Of a stretch of DNA of 64,000 nt, positions 1 through 8,887 are shown piece after piece. Under the pieces are notes generated by a model. It did no database searches, was not told the DNA's origin, and worked only from the letters and a program-made list of their open reading frames with translations. The DNA is from Halodesulfovibrio sp. MK-HDV (GTDB lineage Bacteria; Desulfobacterota; Desulfovibrionia; Desulfovibrionales; Desulfovibrionaceae). The DNA is taken from NCBI RefSeq assembly GCF_009914765.1, contig NZ_WYDS01000015.1:62001-126000 (forward strand), written 5' to 3'. How positions within the stretch are numbered: the stretch's first letter is position 1; each line of letters starts with the position of its first letter. A program made the translations under genes and the position numbers.

Positions 1-6
1 AAAAAA

Positions 7-1080
7 TTATTTGTTAACCAGTCCCATACGTTCTTTGAGGTATTCGAAATCGATTGAGGAACTCACAAGCTGAGCACCCTGACGAATTTTAATAACATCG
101 CGCAATTTGTGTCTGGAAAGAATTGTTTCCATCTTTTTTGCTACGGTATAGGTATCGTCGCGAACAACGACAATAGGGATATTCAGCACCTCTGAGCGGG
201 TGAGAATAATATCGTTAGGGTAAAGGTTACCGGTGAGCACGAGGCACGGGCAGTTGCCTTCAAGGGCAACAAGCTGCACGTCGGAACGGTCACCACCTAC
301 GATAACGGCGGAGTTTTTATTCTTTCTAAAGTGCGTCATGAAGTTTTCAACCTGCATGGTGCCGATGAGGAAGTTTTCAACAACTTTCCCAGACTTGGAC
401 GGGCAGGAGATAACTTTACCGCCGAGGCGTTCTGCAAGGTCACTTACTTTGATCGCACCCATAAGCGGATCTTTTGGAATTACGCCGAGTACTTTAATGT
501 CATTACGTTCTAGGAAAGGCTTAATGAGTCCATCCACTTCATTCATAAAGCTGGAAGGAATATCATTTAAGATAACACCTGCGAGGCTGTCCCCGAGAAC
601 ATCTTTGAGCACGACAAGGTAGTCGTAGTTCAATTCTTTATCGAGTCGATCGATAACGATAATTTGCAGGCCGAGCGCTTTGGCAACGCGCATGCCATCA
701 ATGTTGCAATAACGGCCAGAGTACATAGAGCCGGAGCCTGCAACAACCATGGCATCTTTGCCCTCTGAAAGTTGTTCATACCCGTGCTTAATTGATGGCA
801 TAAGATCATCAAACTGCCCGCTGAAAGCACGAACTTTAAAGTCCTGTGTTACGACGACCGGACTGACAAACTGCGGCGGTGCATCTTGTCCAAGAATATC
901 CTGAACAAAAAATGCATCCTGATCACCGAGTACTCCGTCACGTTCTTCCGGTACAGCGCCCACTGGTTTCATGTAACCTACATCAAACCCTTCTTTTTGA
1001 AGACGCAGACCAATGCCCATAACAACCATGTTTTTACCGGAATATCCGGATGTAGAGCCAATGTAAATTCCTGCAGCCAT
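7..1080 (-). CDS. BioD/Pta-N-like P-loop protein with DRTGG domain
   Basis: A 357-residue protein resembling the N-terminal part of long phosphotransacetylases: a dethiobiotin-synthase-like P-loop fold followed by a DRTGG domain. The N-terminus carries a glycine-rich nucleotide loop (GSTSGYSGKN, residues 8-17). The middle has BioD-like strand motifs, and residues of about 215-320 match a DRTGG-type regulatory domain. No phosphotransacetylase catalytic domain follows, so this is a stand-alone form, common in sulfate reducers. A probable role in acetyl-phosphate or acyl-CoA metabolism or its sensing is inference. The start is supported by AGGAGG five bases before ATG. The gene is complete and its stop lies at the window edge, so its downstream partners are not visible. 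It is divergent from rnc. Confidence 0.75.
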   Translation of the reverse strand: MAAGIYIGSTSGYSGKNMVVMGIGLRLQKEGFDVGYMKPVGAVPEERDGVLGDQDAFFVQDILGQDAPPQFVSPVVVTQDFKVRAFSGQFDDLMPSIKHGYEQLSEGKDAMVVAGSGSMYSGRYCNIDGMRVAKALGLQIIVIDRLDKELNYDYLVVLKDVLGDSLAGVILNDIPSSFMNEVDGLIKPFLERNDIKVLGVIPKDPLMGAIKVSDLAERLGGKVISCPSKSGKVVENFLIGTMQVENFMTHFRKNKNSAVIVGGDRSDVQLVALEGNCPCLVLTGNLYPNDIILTRSEVLNIPIVVVRDDTYTVAKKMETILSRHKLRDVIKIRQGAQLVSSSIDFEYLKERMGLVNK

Positions 1081-1594
1081 TGCGTCCTCCTGTCAAAAAA
1101 CTATATAACCGTACTGCGTTACGTATGCACAGTTGAGCAGAAAATGCTAACACAGATGTCGGAACAATATCATAAAAAGTAGTCAGCCGTGAATAGACGA
1201 CGGACTAAAAAAGTATAATAAAACAGATAAAGCAGTTTGAGCTAAAATGCGAGTTACACTTTGCCGTATTATAACAGAGAAAATCAAGGAAGATATTCAC
1301 TGTTTTTTGGTTCAGGATGCCCAACGAGCCATCTGTTCGTATATCTAATTGAGTGTATGTTACGAATGTGTAGTGTATGTTGCACAAATGCAATGTTTAT
1401 TACATAGTTTTGGACATAATTGATAGAAAAATAGCATCTGTATTTACATACGGACAAAAAAAAGATAACCGCCAATGCAAACTTATACGATCACCGTATG
1501 CTGTTGATAAGAATTGTGTAGAAAAGGCAGCTATTTTCTTTTTTACCCAGGCATTTATTAGCAGAAAAGCACCGTTGTGTGCGAGAAGGATAGT
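1081..1594. other. Intergenic region between divergent genes
   Basis: About 510 AT-rich bases between two divergent genes. I see no convincing coding frame. It contains two copies of agtgtatgtt (1352-1361 and 1372-1381) exactly 20 bases apart, followed by a small dyad TTGCA-N4-TGCAA (1380-1393). These could be protein-binding sites for the rnc promoter region, but no clean -35/-10 pair stands out. Confidence 0.4.
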
Positions 1595-2275
1595 ATGCTC
1601 GAAAGATTGCAAGAATACATTCGTTATACATTTACCGACATTTCATTGCTTGAAACAGCTCTTACGCACAGTTCATTTGCGAATGAACATGGCGGAGCGA
1701 TAGAACATAACGAACGATTAGAATTTTTAGGTGACGCAGTTCTTGAAATTTGCGTTTCCGAGCGCTTGTTTGCCAAGTTTCCTAAGGCTAGAGAGGGCAT
1801 ATTAACCCGTATGCGCGCGAAGCTGGTAAGTAAACCGTCTCTCGCGAATTTGGCTATTGAAATGCAGCTTGAAATATATTTGAAGCTTGGCAGAGGTGAA
1901 GAAGCACAGGGCGGGCGTGACAGACATTCTTTATTGAGTGATGCGTTCGAGGCTGTGCTTGGTGCAGTATTCCTTGATGGCGGATATGACAGCGCGCTGG
2001 CATATATAGATAACGTGTTTGAAGGCAAGTGGCCTAATGAACCGGAAAACACGAAGGCTAAAGATTACAAAAGCCGCTTACAGGAACTGACACAGAAAAA
2101 ATTTAAAGACCGTCCGTCGTATACGCTTAAAAGCAGTAAAGGCCCTGAACACGCTAAGGTGTTTGAGGTTGAGCTTGGTTTACCAGATGGAACTTTTGTT
2201 ATCGCAGAAGGTCCAAGCGTAAAACGTGCAGAACAGTATGCAGCCAGCATTGCACTCGACAGGCTTGATGTATAA
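1595..2275 (+). CDS. rnc: Ribonuclease III
   Basis: Double-strand-specific endoribonuclease that processes rRNA precursors and structured mRNAs in the cytoplasm. At 226 residues it has the usual family length. The RNase III signature ([11 protein letters not shown]) spans about residues 39-49 with the acidic Mg2+ ligands E40 and D47; a second acidic motif (SDAFEAVLG) lies near 117-125. A double-stranded-RNA-binding domain fills about 150-225. A GTG at 1577 is in frame, but GAGAAGGA at 1583-1590 sits four bases before the ATG at 1595, so that ATG is preferred. The gene stands alone and ends at a strong terminator shared with the convergent flagellin. Confidence 0.95.
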   Translation: MLERLQEYIRYTFTDISLLETALTHSSFANEHGGAIEHNERLEFLGDAVLEICVSERLFAKFPKAREGILTRMRAKLVSKPSLANLAIEMQLEIYLKLGRGEEAQGGRDRHSLLSDAFEAVLGAVFLDGGYDSALAYIDNVFEGKWPNEPENTKAKDYKSRLQELTQKKFKDRPSYTLKSSKGPEHAKVFEVELGLPDGTFVIAEGPSVKRAEQYAASIALDRLDV

Positions 2276-2295
2276 CTGACGATATATGAGCCAAT

Positions 2296-2330
2296 AAAAA
2301 AAGCCGGAGAAATTCTCCGGCTTTTTTTTG
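2296..2330. terminator. Bidirectional terminator, rnc / flagellin A
   Basis: The stem AAGCCGGAGA/TCTCCGGCTT has a short loop, with A-run and T-run flanks on both sides. It lies between convergent rnc and flagellin A and should stop transcription from both. Confidence 0.85.
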
Positions 2331-2345
2331 TTCTTTGTAAACTGA

Positions 2346-3854
2346 CTAGGACTGACTAAGCAGTTTGCGTGCTGTTTCCGGCAAAGAGTTTGCCTGTACC
2401 AGAATAGACATTGCAGCATTTGCCATAAGCTGCTTGCGGTTGAATTCAACCATTTCGTCTGCAACATCTACGTCGGAAATACGAGATTCTGATGCCTGTG
2501 CGTTTTCACGCTGGATAGAAATGTTATCGATGGTTGCTGCCAGTCGATTTTGCGTTGAGCCGATGCGTGCGCGGATAGCATCTTTTTTGATGATAGCTGC
2601 TGAAAGATTGTCCAATGCGTTGCGTGCGCTTTCTTGTGTTAAGAGAGAATCTCCCGCCTCAATACCGAGCCCCAAAGATTTTGCACTGACTTTATCAATC
2701 TTAATACCGTAATGATCGGTTGATTCGTTACGAGCACCGAAGGTGAATTTGATCGTTGCAGCAGAGTCCGTCTTGATGTTGTTCTGTACTGTTGAGAGAT
2801 CAGCCTTTGCCTGCGCACTGTTTTCATCAACTTGTGCTTCAGTCAGTGGAGGTGTCCCGTGTACAGGTACCGTTGTGTAGCTGACGGTGTGGGTTCCGGC
2901 ATCATAAACGAATGCTATTTTCCCATCATCCCCAGCAAGTGCAGGATCAGTGCTGCTTGGGTCAACAAAGGTTTCAGTGATTTCACCCTTAGGGTAATCT
3001 GCTGTAACACGGAGTTGTTCACCGGCGTTTGTTGTTACGGTACCGGCGGTAGGCAAATCTTTCCAGGTTTTGCCGCCGTCTGAAGAAATTTCGTAGCGAA
3101 CGCTTGTAGCATCGCTTGGTTCATACTGCTTGCTCAGGCTATACACTTCAGAGCTTACAAGTTCCTGATCGCCTGCAACAGGTTGTGTCTCAGGTGTAAT
3201 AGAAGTGGTGCCATCTGCATTATAGGTATAGGTGGCGTTTGTTGGAACCGCGCCGCCTACTCCCTTGTGTGAGAATGTAGCAGTCGTGGTAACGGCAAAA
3301 CCGTCTTCGTTTCTGTTCGTGAAAGTTGCAGTGTCAGTAGCGCCGATAGTGGATATAGCTTTGTTTGTCGCATCTACAGCGGCAGTGCCGGTGGTAGTGG
3401 GGGCTGCATGCTCTACTGTGAAATTATGCTGGTAGCCGTTCAATAACTGCTTGGTGTTAAATACACTGCTTTCAGCAATACGGGTCAGTTCTAGAGCAAG
3501 TTTCTGATATTCCTGATTGATCAATTTGCGTTGGGAATCAGTGTATGTACCAGTTGACGCCTGCTCTGCGAGCTCTTTCATTCGAATAAGTTGAGCGTCA
3601 ATAACACCGAGAGCACCGTCTGCTGTCTGGATCATGGAGATGCCGTCATTCGCGTTGCGTAACCCTTGACCAAGGGTTTTAATATCAGCACGCATAATCT
3701 CGCGAATAGCAAGACCAGCTGCATCATCTGCTGCTGTTCCAACACGAAGGCCGGAAGAAAGGCGTTCGGTAGATTTTTCTATACCGCTATAACTTTGGTT
3801 AAGGCTGTATCTGGAATTTATTGCCAGCATATTGTGGTTAATGGCCAAAGACAT
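2346..3854 (-). CDS. Flagellin A
   Basis: Structural subunit of the flagellar filament, 502 residues. The conserved N-terminal D0/D1 region covers about 1-145 ([43 protein letters not shown]). The conserved C-terminal D1/D0 region covers about the last 100 residues (RIGSTQNRLAATIDNISIQ, ending in QANSLPETARKLLSQ). The centre is a variable, Thr/Ala-rich surface domain. The start follows GGAGG in the same leader as its two neighbours. It is the most divergent of the three flagellins in both conserved ends and centre. Unlike B and C it has no sigma-54 promoter directly upstream, and the flagellin B terminator separates it from B, so its control differs or depends on a weak, unrecognised promoter. 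Confidence 0.95.
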   Translation of the reverse strand: MSLAINHNMLAINSRYSLNQSYSGIEKSTERLSSGLRVGTAADDAAGLAIREIMRADIKTLGQGLRNANDGISMIQTADGALGVIDAQLIRMKELAEQASTGTYTDSQRKLINQEYQKLALELTRIAESSVFNTKQLLNGYQHNFTVEHAAPTTTGTAAVDATNKAISTIGATDTATFTNRNEDGFAVTTTATFSHKGVGGAVPTNATYTYNADGTTSITPETQPVAGDQELVSSEVYSLSKQYEPSDATSVRYEISSDGGKTWKDLPTAGTVTTNAGEQLRVTADYPKGEITETFVDPSSTDPALAGDDGKIAFVYDAGTHTVSYTTVPVHGTPPLTEAQVDENSAQAKADLSTVQNNIKTDSAATIKFTFGARNESTDHYGIKIDKVSAKSLGLGIEAGDSLLTQESARNALDNLSAAIIKKDAIRARIGSTQNRLAATIDNISIQRENAQASESRISDVDVADEMVEFNRKQLMANAAMSILVQANSLPETARKLLSQS

Positions 3855-3933
3855 ATTGTATAACCTCCATGTTCTACAAAGCTATCTAGCAGCAGTGACG
3901 ATGCATTTAAAAAACGACTGCAAAATCGTTGGG

Positions 3934-3966
3934 AAAAAGCCGGGGAAATTTGCCCCGGCCTTTATA
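3934..3966 (-). terminator. Terminator of flagellin B
   Basis: The stem GCCGGGG-AAATTTG-CCCCGGC lies just after the stop of flagellin B in the minus direction and is followed on that strand by a run of T. A diverged copy sits at 6451-6484 after flagellin C. Confidence 0.8.
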
Positions 3967-3988
3967 TGTATTAAGGGGACGTTTGCTA

Positions 3989-5920
3989 TTAGCGTGCGTC
4001 GAGGAGTTTCTGAGCCATTTTCGGCAGGGAGTTAGCCTGTGCGAGCATGGATACTGCAGCGTTTGTCATGATCTGAGTTTTGTTGAATTCAGTCATTTCA
4101 GTTGCTACGTCCACATCAGAGATACGGGACTCAGAAGCTTGCAGGTTTTCTTTCTGAATAGATACATTTTCGATGGTTGCAGCGAGGCGGTTCTGAGTGG
4201 AACCAATTTCTGCACGAATTTCGTCTTTTCTGGTAATAGCGATCGTTAGGTTGTCCAGTGCTTTTTTAGCATTGTCCTGAGTTTCGATATTGTCACCGGC
4301 TACATCACCAACACCAAGGGACTTAGCGGTCGCCATGTTGATATAAGTATTGTAGCTGTCGGTTTCCTGGCTACCGGAACCAAAGTGTACGTTTACTACA
4401 ACCAGATCTTCAGATTTAACGTTCAGCTGGGTAGAAGAATCCTGTGCACCAGCACCAGTAGTCATTCCCAGATCCATACCGTACTGAGTTTTGGTTATGG
4501 TAAACGCGCCATCTGTGTTGTTAGAGAACGTATCACGAACCATCTGGTTGTCGCTGTATTCAGCAGTGATACGGAATTCTTTAACACTGCTTGAGATGTC
4601 AAGTGTACTACCAACAGTAGCATTAAGAGATAACTTTTCCCAAGTGTTAGTAGTCTCATTATATGCTTCAATGGTGTATTCTTGAACAGGCGTCTTTATA
4701 GAACCATAACTGCTTGTAGCAGAAGATTGTACGGCTTTGGCTTTATTGATTTCACCAGTCTTTCCATCATGAGTGAAACTTGCCTTGTTAGGAATAACGC
4801 TTGTTGAGTTGTCCTCAAAGAAAGATGTGGCGTCATTGACTACAGTTACACCAGTCTTTGTAGTTTGGGTAAATGTTTTAGACGCAGCTACCTCAGATTT
4901 TACCTGAATAGCTGTGGTAGATAATGTACCGGTACCAATGGTGTAATCTGTACCTGCAGTGTTTTGCGTTAAGCTAAATGTGCCTGCAGTGTTGTTTGAA
5001 AATGTATCTCGGATTACAGAACCGTCAGTATTTTCAGATGAAATCCGAATGTCATTATTTGCGGCAACATAGGCGCCAGCGTCAACTGTTGCTGTGATAT
5101 CAACCCACTGAGTGCCATCAAATTGTTCAATTGTGACTTTAGTGCCTGCGTATTGTCCCGTAGTAATCGTCGAACCAGCAGCATCAAGCGCAGTTGCACT
5201 AGTCAGTTCACCAGTTTTAGTATCGATGCTTCCTGAACTAACAGCAATATCATTTGCAATTACTGCTTTGCCAGATCTTGATTTGTACGAGATGACGTCA
5301 ACAGCAGTTGCATTAAATGTTTGTATACCAGTGGCGTCCGTGGTGCCAAGCGTTGTAGTGCCTGCAGTTTTAGTTACAGTTTCTGAGGTAGGGCCAATAC
5401 TAGTCCAAGTTTCGGTGTTGCCATCTTCGTTAACTTTTACAGCGTCTTTTGCACCAGCGCTTGAAGCGACGCTATTTTCAACTTCAATGTCCTGGCCGGA
5501 GCCAGCGAGTAATTTTCTGCTGTTGAAATCAGTATCTTGTGCGATACGTGTAATTTCTTTAGCCATGAGCTGGTATTCTTGGTTGATCATTTTACGCTGA
5601 ACGTCGGTGTACGTACCGGTAGCTGCCTGTTCGGCAAGCTCTTTCATGCGGATGAGTTTAGCATCGATAACGCCAAGACCACCATCAGCGGTCTGGATCA
5701 TTGAGATACCGTCGTTTGCATTGCGCAGGCCCTGACCAAGGGTTTTAATATCTGCACGCATCAGCTCGCGCATTGCGAGGCCAGCAGCATCGTCAGCTGC
5801 GGTGCCAACGCGAAGTCCTGAAGAGAGTCTACGGGTAGATGTTGCGAGTTTACCGTAAGAATCGTTCAGGTTGCGGGTTGCGTTCATTGCCATCAAATTG
5901 TTGTTAATAACTAAAGACAT
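3989..5920 (-). CDS. Flagellin B, long variable domain
   Basis: Filament subunit of 643 residues. The ends are near-identical to flagellin C: the first ~170 residues and roughly the last 200 match almost residue for residue. The centre (about 175-400) differs strongly. The variable part contains a repeated module ending in VIRDTFSNNT or VRDTFSNNT followed by a beta-strand (FSLTQ/FTITK), suggesting duplicated surface domains. GGAGG precedes the ATG, and a perfect sigma-54 promoter lies about 37-51 bases upstream. It is one half of a tandem duplication with flagellin C. The long centre probably sets surface properties or antigenicity of the filament (inference). Confidence 0.95.
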   Translation of the reverse strand: MSLVINNNLMAMNATRNLNDSYGKLATSTRRLSSGLRVGTAADDAAGLAMRELMRADIKTLGQGLRNANDGISMIQTADGGLGVIDAKLIRMKELAEQAATGTYTDVQRKMINQEYQLMAKEITRIAQDTDFNSRKLLAGSGQDIEVENSVASSAGAKDAVKVNEDGNTETWTSIGPTSETVTKTAGTTTLGTTDATGIQTFNATAVDVISYKSRSGKAVIANDIAVSSGSIDTKTGELTSATALDAAGSTITTGQYAGTKVTIEQFDGTQWVDITATVDAGAYVAANNDIRISSENTDGSVIRDTFSNNTAGTFSLTQNTAGTDYTIGTGTLSTTAIQVKSEVAASKTFTQTTKTGVTVVNDATSFFEDNSTSVIPNKASFTHDGKTGEINKAKAVQSSATSSYGSIKTPVQEYTIEAYNETTNTWEKLSLNATVGSTLDISSSVKEFRITAEYSDNQMVRDTFSNNTDGAFTITKTQYGMDLGMTTGAGAQDSSTQLNVKSEDLVVVNVHFGSGSQETDSYNTYINMATAKSLGVGDVAGDNIETQDNAKKALDNLTIAITRKDEIRAEIGSTQNRLAATIENVSIQKENLQASESRISDVDVATEMTEFNKTQIMTNAAVSMLAQANSLPKMAQKLLDAR

Positions 5921-6120
5921 ATTGTATAACCTCCATGTTGTACTGCTTTGTATAAAGCAATGGAGGTGCCAGTTTTAAAAATATCAATATAAACAGAGTG
6001 TTAATAGTGAATAAAGAAAGATTAAGTTATTCTTAATAAAGAATTCAGGTCATTTTTTCCTTATAATTCGAACAGTGAGCCTGTAGATCTAATGGGTTGG
6101 AAAAATTTGCAGGGTAGAGG
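5921..6120 (-). repeat. Duplicated flagellin upstream region, copy 1
   Basis: This stretch matches 8452-8650 over about 190 bases with scattered differences. Shared blocks include the ribosome site, the sigma-54 promoter, 'ttcttaataaagaatt', and 'ccttataatt.g.acagtgagcct'. It marks one edge of the tandem duplication that created flagellins B and C. Confidence 0.8.
5957..5971 (-). promoter_or_regulatory. Sigma-54 promoter of flagellin B
   Basis: On the minus strand this reads TGGCAC-CTCCA-TTGC, an exact match to the -24/-12 consensus TGGCAC-N5-TTGC. Transcription would start near 5945, giving a leader of about 25 bases that carries the GGAGG ribosome site. Sigma-54 control fits a polar-flagellum regulon; the activator binding site was not identified. 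Confidence 0.85.
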
Positions 6121-6371
6121 AATGGAAAGAGCCCCGTCTGCTGTCTGGGACATGGATATGCCGTCATTCGCGTTACGTAATTTTTGACCAAGAGTTTTAC
6201 AATCAACCACGTATAAGTTCGCGAATGGCAAGGCCAGCGGCGTCATCTGGTGCTGTTCCAACACGAAGGCCGGAAGAAAGGCGTTCAGTCGATGTGCCCA
6301 GATCGCTGTAACTCTGATTAAGGCTGTCTCTTGATTATTACCAGCCTATTGTGGCCAATGGCTAAAGACAT
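6121..6371 (-). pseudogene. Flagellin N-terminal remnant
   Basis: A decayed copy of the 5' end of flagellin A. The leader (GTTATACAATATG), the codons for MSLAI and stretches matching [21 protein letters not shown] and NDGISM.QTADGA are recognisable. Stops and frame changes interrupt it after about 17 codons, and everything beyond about residue 85 is missing. Its upstream sequence (6372-6484) also matches that of flagellin A (3855-3966), including the terminator of the next gene. It is therefore the leftover of a duplicated flagellin A, most of which was deleted. Confidence 0.85.
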
Positions 6372-6450
6372 ATTGTATAACCTCAATGTCCTACAAAGCT
6401 ATCTAACAGCAGTGACGATACGTCTAAAAAAACGACTGCAAAATCGTTGA

Positions 6451-6484
6451 AAAAAAAGCCGAGGAAAATTTCCTCGGCTTTTAT
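6451..6484 (-). terminator. Terminator of flagellin C
   Basis: The stem AGCCGAGGAAA/TTTCCTCGGCT has A/T flanks and lies just past the flagellin C stop in the minus direction. It is a diverged duplicate of the terminator at 3934-3966. Confidence 0.8.
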
Positions 6485-6507
6485 ATGTATTAAGGGGACG
6501 TTCCCTA

Positions 6508-8451
6508 TTAGCGTGCGTCGAGGAGTTTCTGAGCCATTTTCGGCAGGGAGTTAGCCTGCGCGAGCATGGATACTGCAGCGTTTGTCATGATCTGAGTTTT
6601 GTTGAATTCAGTCATTTCTGTTGCTACGTCCACATCAGAGATACGGGACTCAGAAGCCTGCAAGTTTTCTTTCTGAATAGATACGTTTTCGATGGTTGCA
6701 GCGAGACGGTTCTGAGTGGAACCAATTTCTGCACGAATCTCGTCTTTTCTGCGAATAGCGATAGTCAGATTGTCCAATGCTTTTTTAGCATTGTCCTGAG
6801 TTTCGATGTTGTCGCCTGCTTCTTCACCAACACCAAGGGACCTAGCAGTCGCCATGTTGATGTAAGTATCGTAGCTGTCGGTTGACTGGCTACCGGAGCC
6901 GAAGTGTACGTTTACAACAACAAGATCTTCAGATTTAACGTTCAACTGGGTGGAAGATGTCTGAGCAGTCGCACCAGTAGTCATTCCTAGATCCATACCA
7001 TACTGAGTCTTGGTTATGGTAAATGCGCCGCCAGTGTTATTAGAGAATGTATCACGAACCATCTGGTTGTCGCTGTATTCAGCAATGATGCGGAATTCTT
7101 TAACAGACCCTGAAATGTTCAGAGTGTCTCCAGTGGTATTTCCAAGAGATAACTTTTCCCAAGTATTTGTAGTCTCGTTGTAAGCTTCAATGGTGTAATC
7201 TTGAACAGGGGTTCTAACATCCCCGTAGCTGCTTGTTGCAGAGGAATTAACTCTTTCTGCGTTGTTGATTTCACCTGTTTTAGCATCATGTGTAAAATCG
7301 GCTGTAGAAGTAGCAGATCCAGCAGAAAATCCTTCAGCATAGGATAGTGCTGTGTTGGTAACAGAAACGCCAGTCTTTGTTGTGTGATCAAAAGTTTTTG
7401 CAGCGCGGAAACCAGACTCAATTTTAATTCCTGTTGTAGAATCTGCTACGGTTTCAATAGTAAAACCATTCGCAACCTTCGAAACCGTAAACGCACCGGA
7501 GCTGCCAGAGAAGGTGTCAGAGATGACTGATCCATCGGCTTTCTCAATTGTGAGGCGGATAGTAGCGCTTGCTGCTGTAGTCGTGGTAGCAGTGATCGGT
7601 GTCCATGTACCATCAGCGTTAAGTGATTCAGCTGTAACAGTACCAGTGGCATCCGTATAGGTTCCGTTTGCAGCTGAGATGCCTGCCTTTATATCAGTAA
7701 ACCCGCTAAGAAGTTCACCTGTTTTCATGTTCACTGTTGCTACATCTGTAGCAGCTTGGTCAACCGTATTAACTACTTTAGCAATACCTGAACCGGATGT
7801 GTATGTGAAAGCTTTGTCATCAACTGCAGGAGCTGGCATGGCAAAGGTTGTAATTCTATTTGCATCAGTTGTGTTAGCACCAAATAAAGGATCAATTGCA
7901 GTAAGTGACTCTAGGGTAGCTGCGCCTTCTTTACTCCAAGTTTCGGTATTGCCATCTTCATTAACTTTTATAGCGTCTTGCGTCCGAGTGCTTGAAGCGA
8001 CACTATTTTCCACTTCAATGTCCTGACCGGAACCAGCGAGTAATTTTCTGCTGTTGAAATCAGTATCTTGCGCGATACGTGTGATTTCTTTAGCCATGAG
8101 TTGATATTCTTGGTTGATCATTTTACGCTGAACGTCGGTGTAAGTACCGGTAGCTGCCTGTTCGGCAAGTTCTTTCATGCGGATGAGTTTGGCATCGATA
8201 ACGCCAAGGCCACCATCAGCAGTTTGGATCATTGAGATACCGTCGTTTGCGTTGCGCAGGCCCTGACCAAGGGTTTTAATATCTGCACGCATCAGCTCGC
8301 GCATTGCGAGGCCAGCAGCATCGTCAGCTGCGGTGCCAACGCGAAGTCCTGAAGAGAGTCTACGGGTAGATGTTGCGAGTTTACCGTAAGAGTCGTTCAG
8401 GTTGCGGGTTGCGTTCATTGCCATCAAATTGTGATTAATAACTAAAGACAT
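6508..8451 (-). CDS. Flagellin C, long variable domain
   Basis: Filament subunit of 647 residues, paralogous to flagellin B by tandem duplication. The first ~170 residues differ from B at only a few positions, and the C-terminal ~200 are also nearly identical. Between them the sequences diverge. C also has two modules of the VISDTF/VRDTFSNN type, each preceded by a Trp-containing strand (WTPITA, WEKLSL). The start is MSLVINHN after GGAGG. It has its own sigma-54 promoter and terminator, so it can be expressed independently of B. Gene conversion between B and C could explain why the ends stay identical while the centres drift (inference). Confidence 0.95.
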   Translation of the reverse strand: MSLVINHNLMAMNATRNLNDSYGKLATSTRRLSSGLRVGTAADDAAGLAMRELMRADIKTLGQGLRNANDGISMIQTADGGLGVIDAKLIRMKELAEQAATGTYTDVQRKMINQEYQLMAKEITRIAQDTDFNSRKLLAGSGQDIEVENSVASSTRTQDAIKVNEDGNTETWSKEGAATLESLTAIDPLFGANTTDANRITTFAMPAPAVDDKAFTYTSGSGIAKVVNTVDQAATDVATVNMKTGELLSGFTDIKAGISAANGTYTDATGTVTAESLNADGTWTPITATTTTAASATIRLTIEKADGSVISDTFSGSSGAFTVSKVANGFTIETVADSTTGIKIESGFRAAKTFDHTTKTGVSVTNTALSYAEGFSAGSATSTADFTHDAKTGEINNAERVNSSATSSYGDVRTPVQDYTIEAYNETTNTWEKLSLGNTTGDTLNISGSVKEFRIIAEYSDNQMVRDTFSNNTGGAFTITKTQYGMDLGMTTGATAQTSSTQLNVKSEDLVVVNVHFGSGSQSTDSYDTYINMATARSLGVGEEAGDNIETQDNAKKALDNLTIAIRRKDEIRAEIGSTQNRLAATIENVSIQKENLQASESRISDVDVATEMTEFNKTQIMTNAAVSMLAQANSLPKMAQKLLDAR

Positions 8452-8487
8452 ATTGTATAACCTCCATGTTGTACTGCTAGATAAATA

Positions 8488-8502
8488 GCAATGGAGGTGC
8501 CA
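8488..8502 (-). promoter_or_regulatory. Sigma-54 promoter of flagellin C
   Basis: The minus strand reads TGGCAC-CTCCA-TTGC, identical to the flagellin B promoter and a perfect -24/-12 match. The predicted start is near 8476, about 25 bases before the ATG. Confidence 0.85.
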
Positions 8503-8837
8503 AGTTAAAAAAAAATCAATCTAAACAGTGTGTTAATGTTTTATAAAGAAAAATTAAGTCGTTCTTAATAAAGAATTTAGGTCATTCTTTCCTTATAATT
8601 TGGACAGTGAGCCTATATATTCTAGTAAGCTGGCAGAATTTGCAGGGTGGCAGAAGTGGAAATAGTTGTGGGGAGATGGTAATAAAGTACCTGTTGGTGA
8701 TGATCTGTGCTCTGTCATAATCGCTTTAGAATGGAGAAAATGCCGACTGGGTTGACAGATAAAGATAGTGTGCAGGCTTGTATTGAGAGGATTGATTGTA
8801 TATTGCGTACGGCTAATCTGACCCTATCGTATTTAAA
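8503..8837. other. Region upstream of flagellin C
   Basis: The first ~150 bases are the second copy of the duplicated flagellin upstream region. The remainder to the fliK terminator shows no coding pattern or obvious regulatory motif. Confidence 0.5.
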
Positions 8838-8874
8838 CAAAAAAACGGCAGACTTTGCAGTCTGCCGTTTTTTG
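8838..8874 (-). terminator. Terminator of fliK
   Basis: The stem AACGGCAGACT/AGTCTGCCGTT carries poly-A and poly-T flanks. It lies directly after the stop of fliK in the minus direction. Confidence 0.85.
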
Positions 8875-8887
8875 CTTTGTCGTATTG

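Noticed and set aside
3882-3909. Possible sigma-28 promoter for flagellin A (TAAA ... GATA on the minus strand)
   Set aside because: The -35 half fits, but the -10 is a poor match and the spacing is one base off; also present in the decayed copy. Too weak to call.
5112-5600. 162-codon frame on the plus strand opposite flagellin B
   Set aside because: Repetitive Val/Ser/Pro composition mirrors the Thr/Ala-rich flagellin codons; a shadow.
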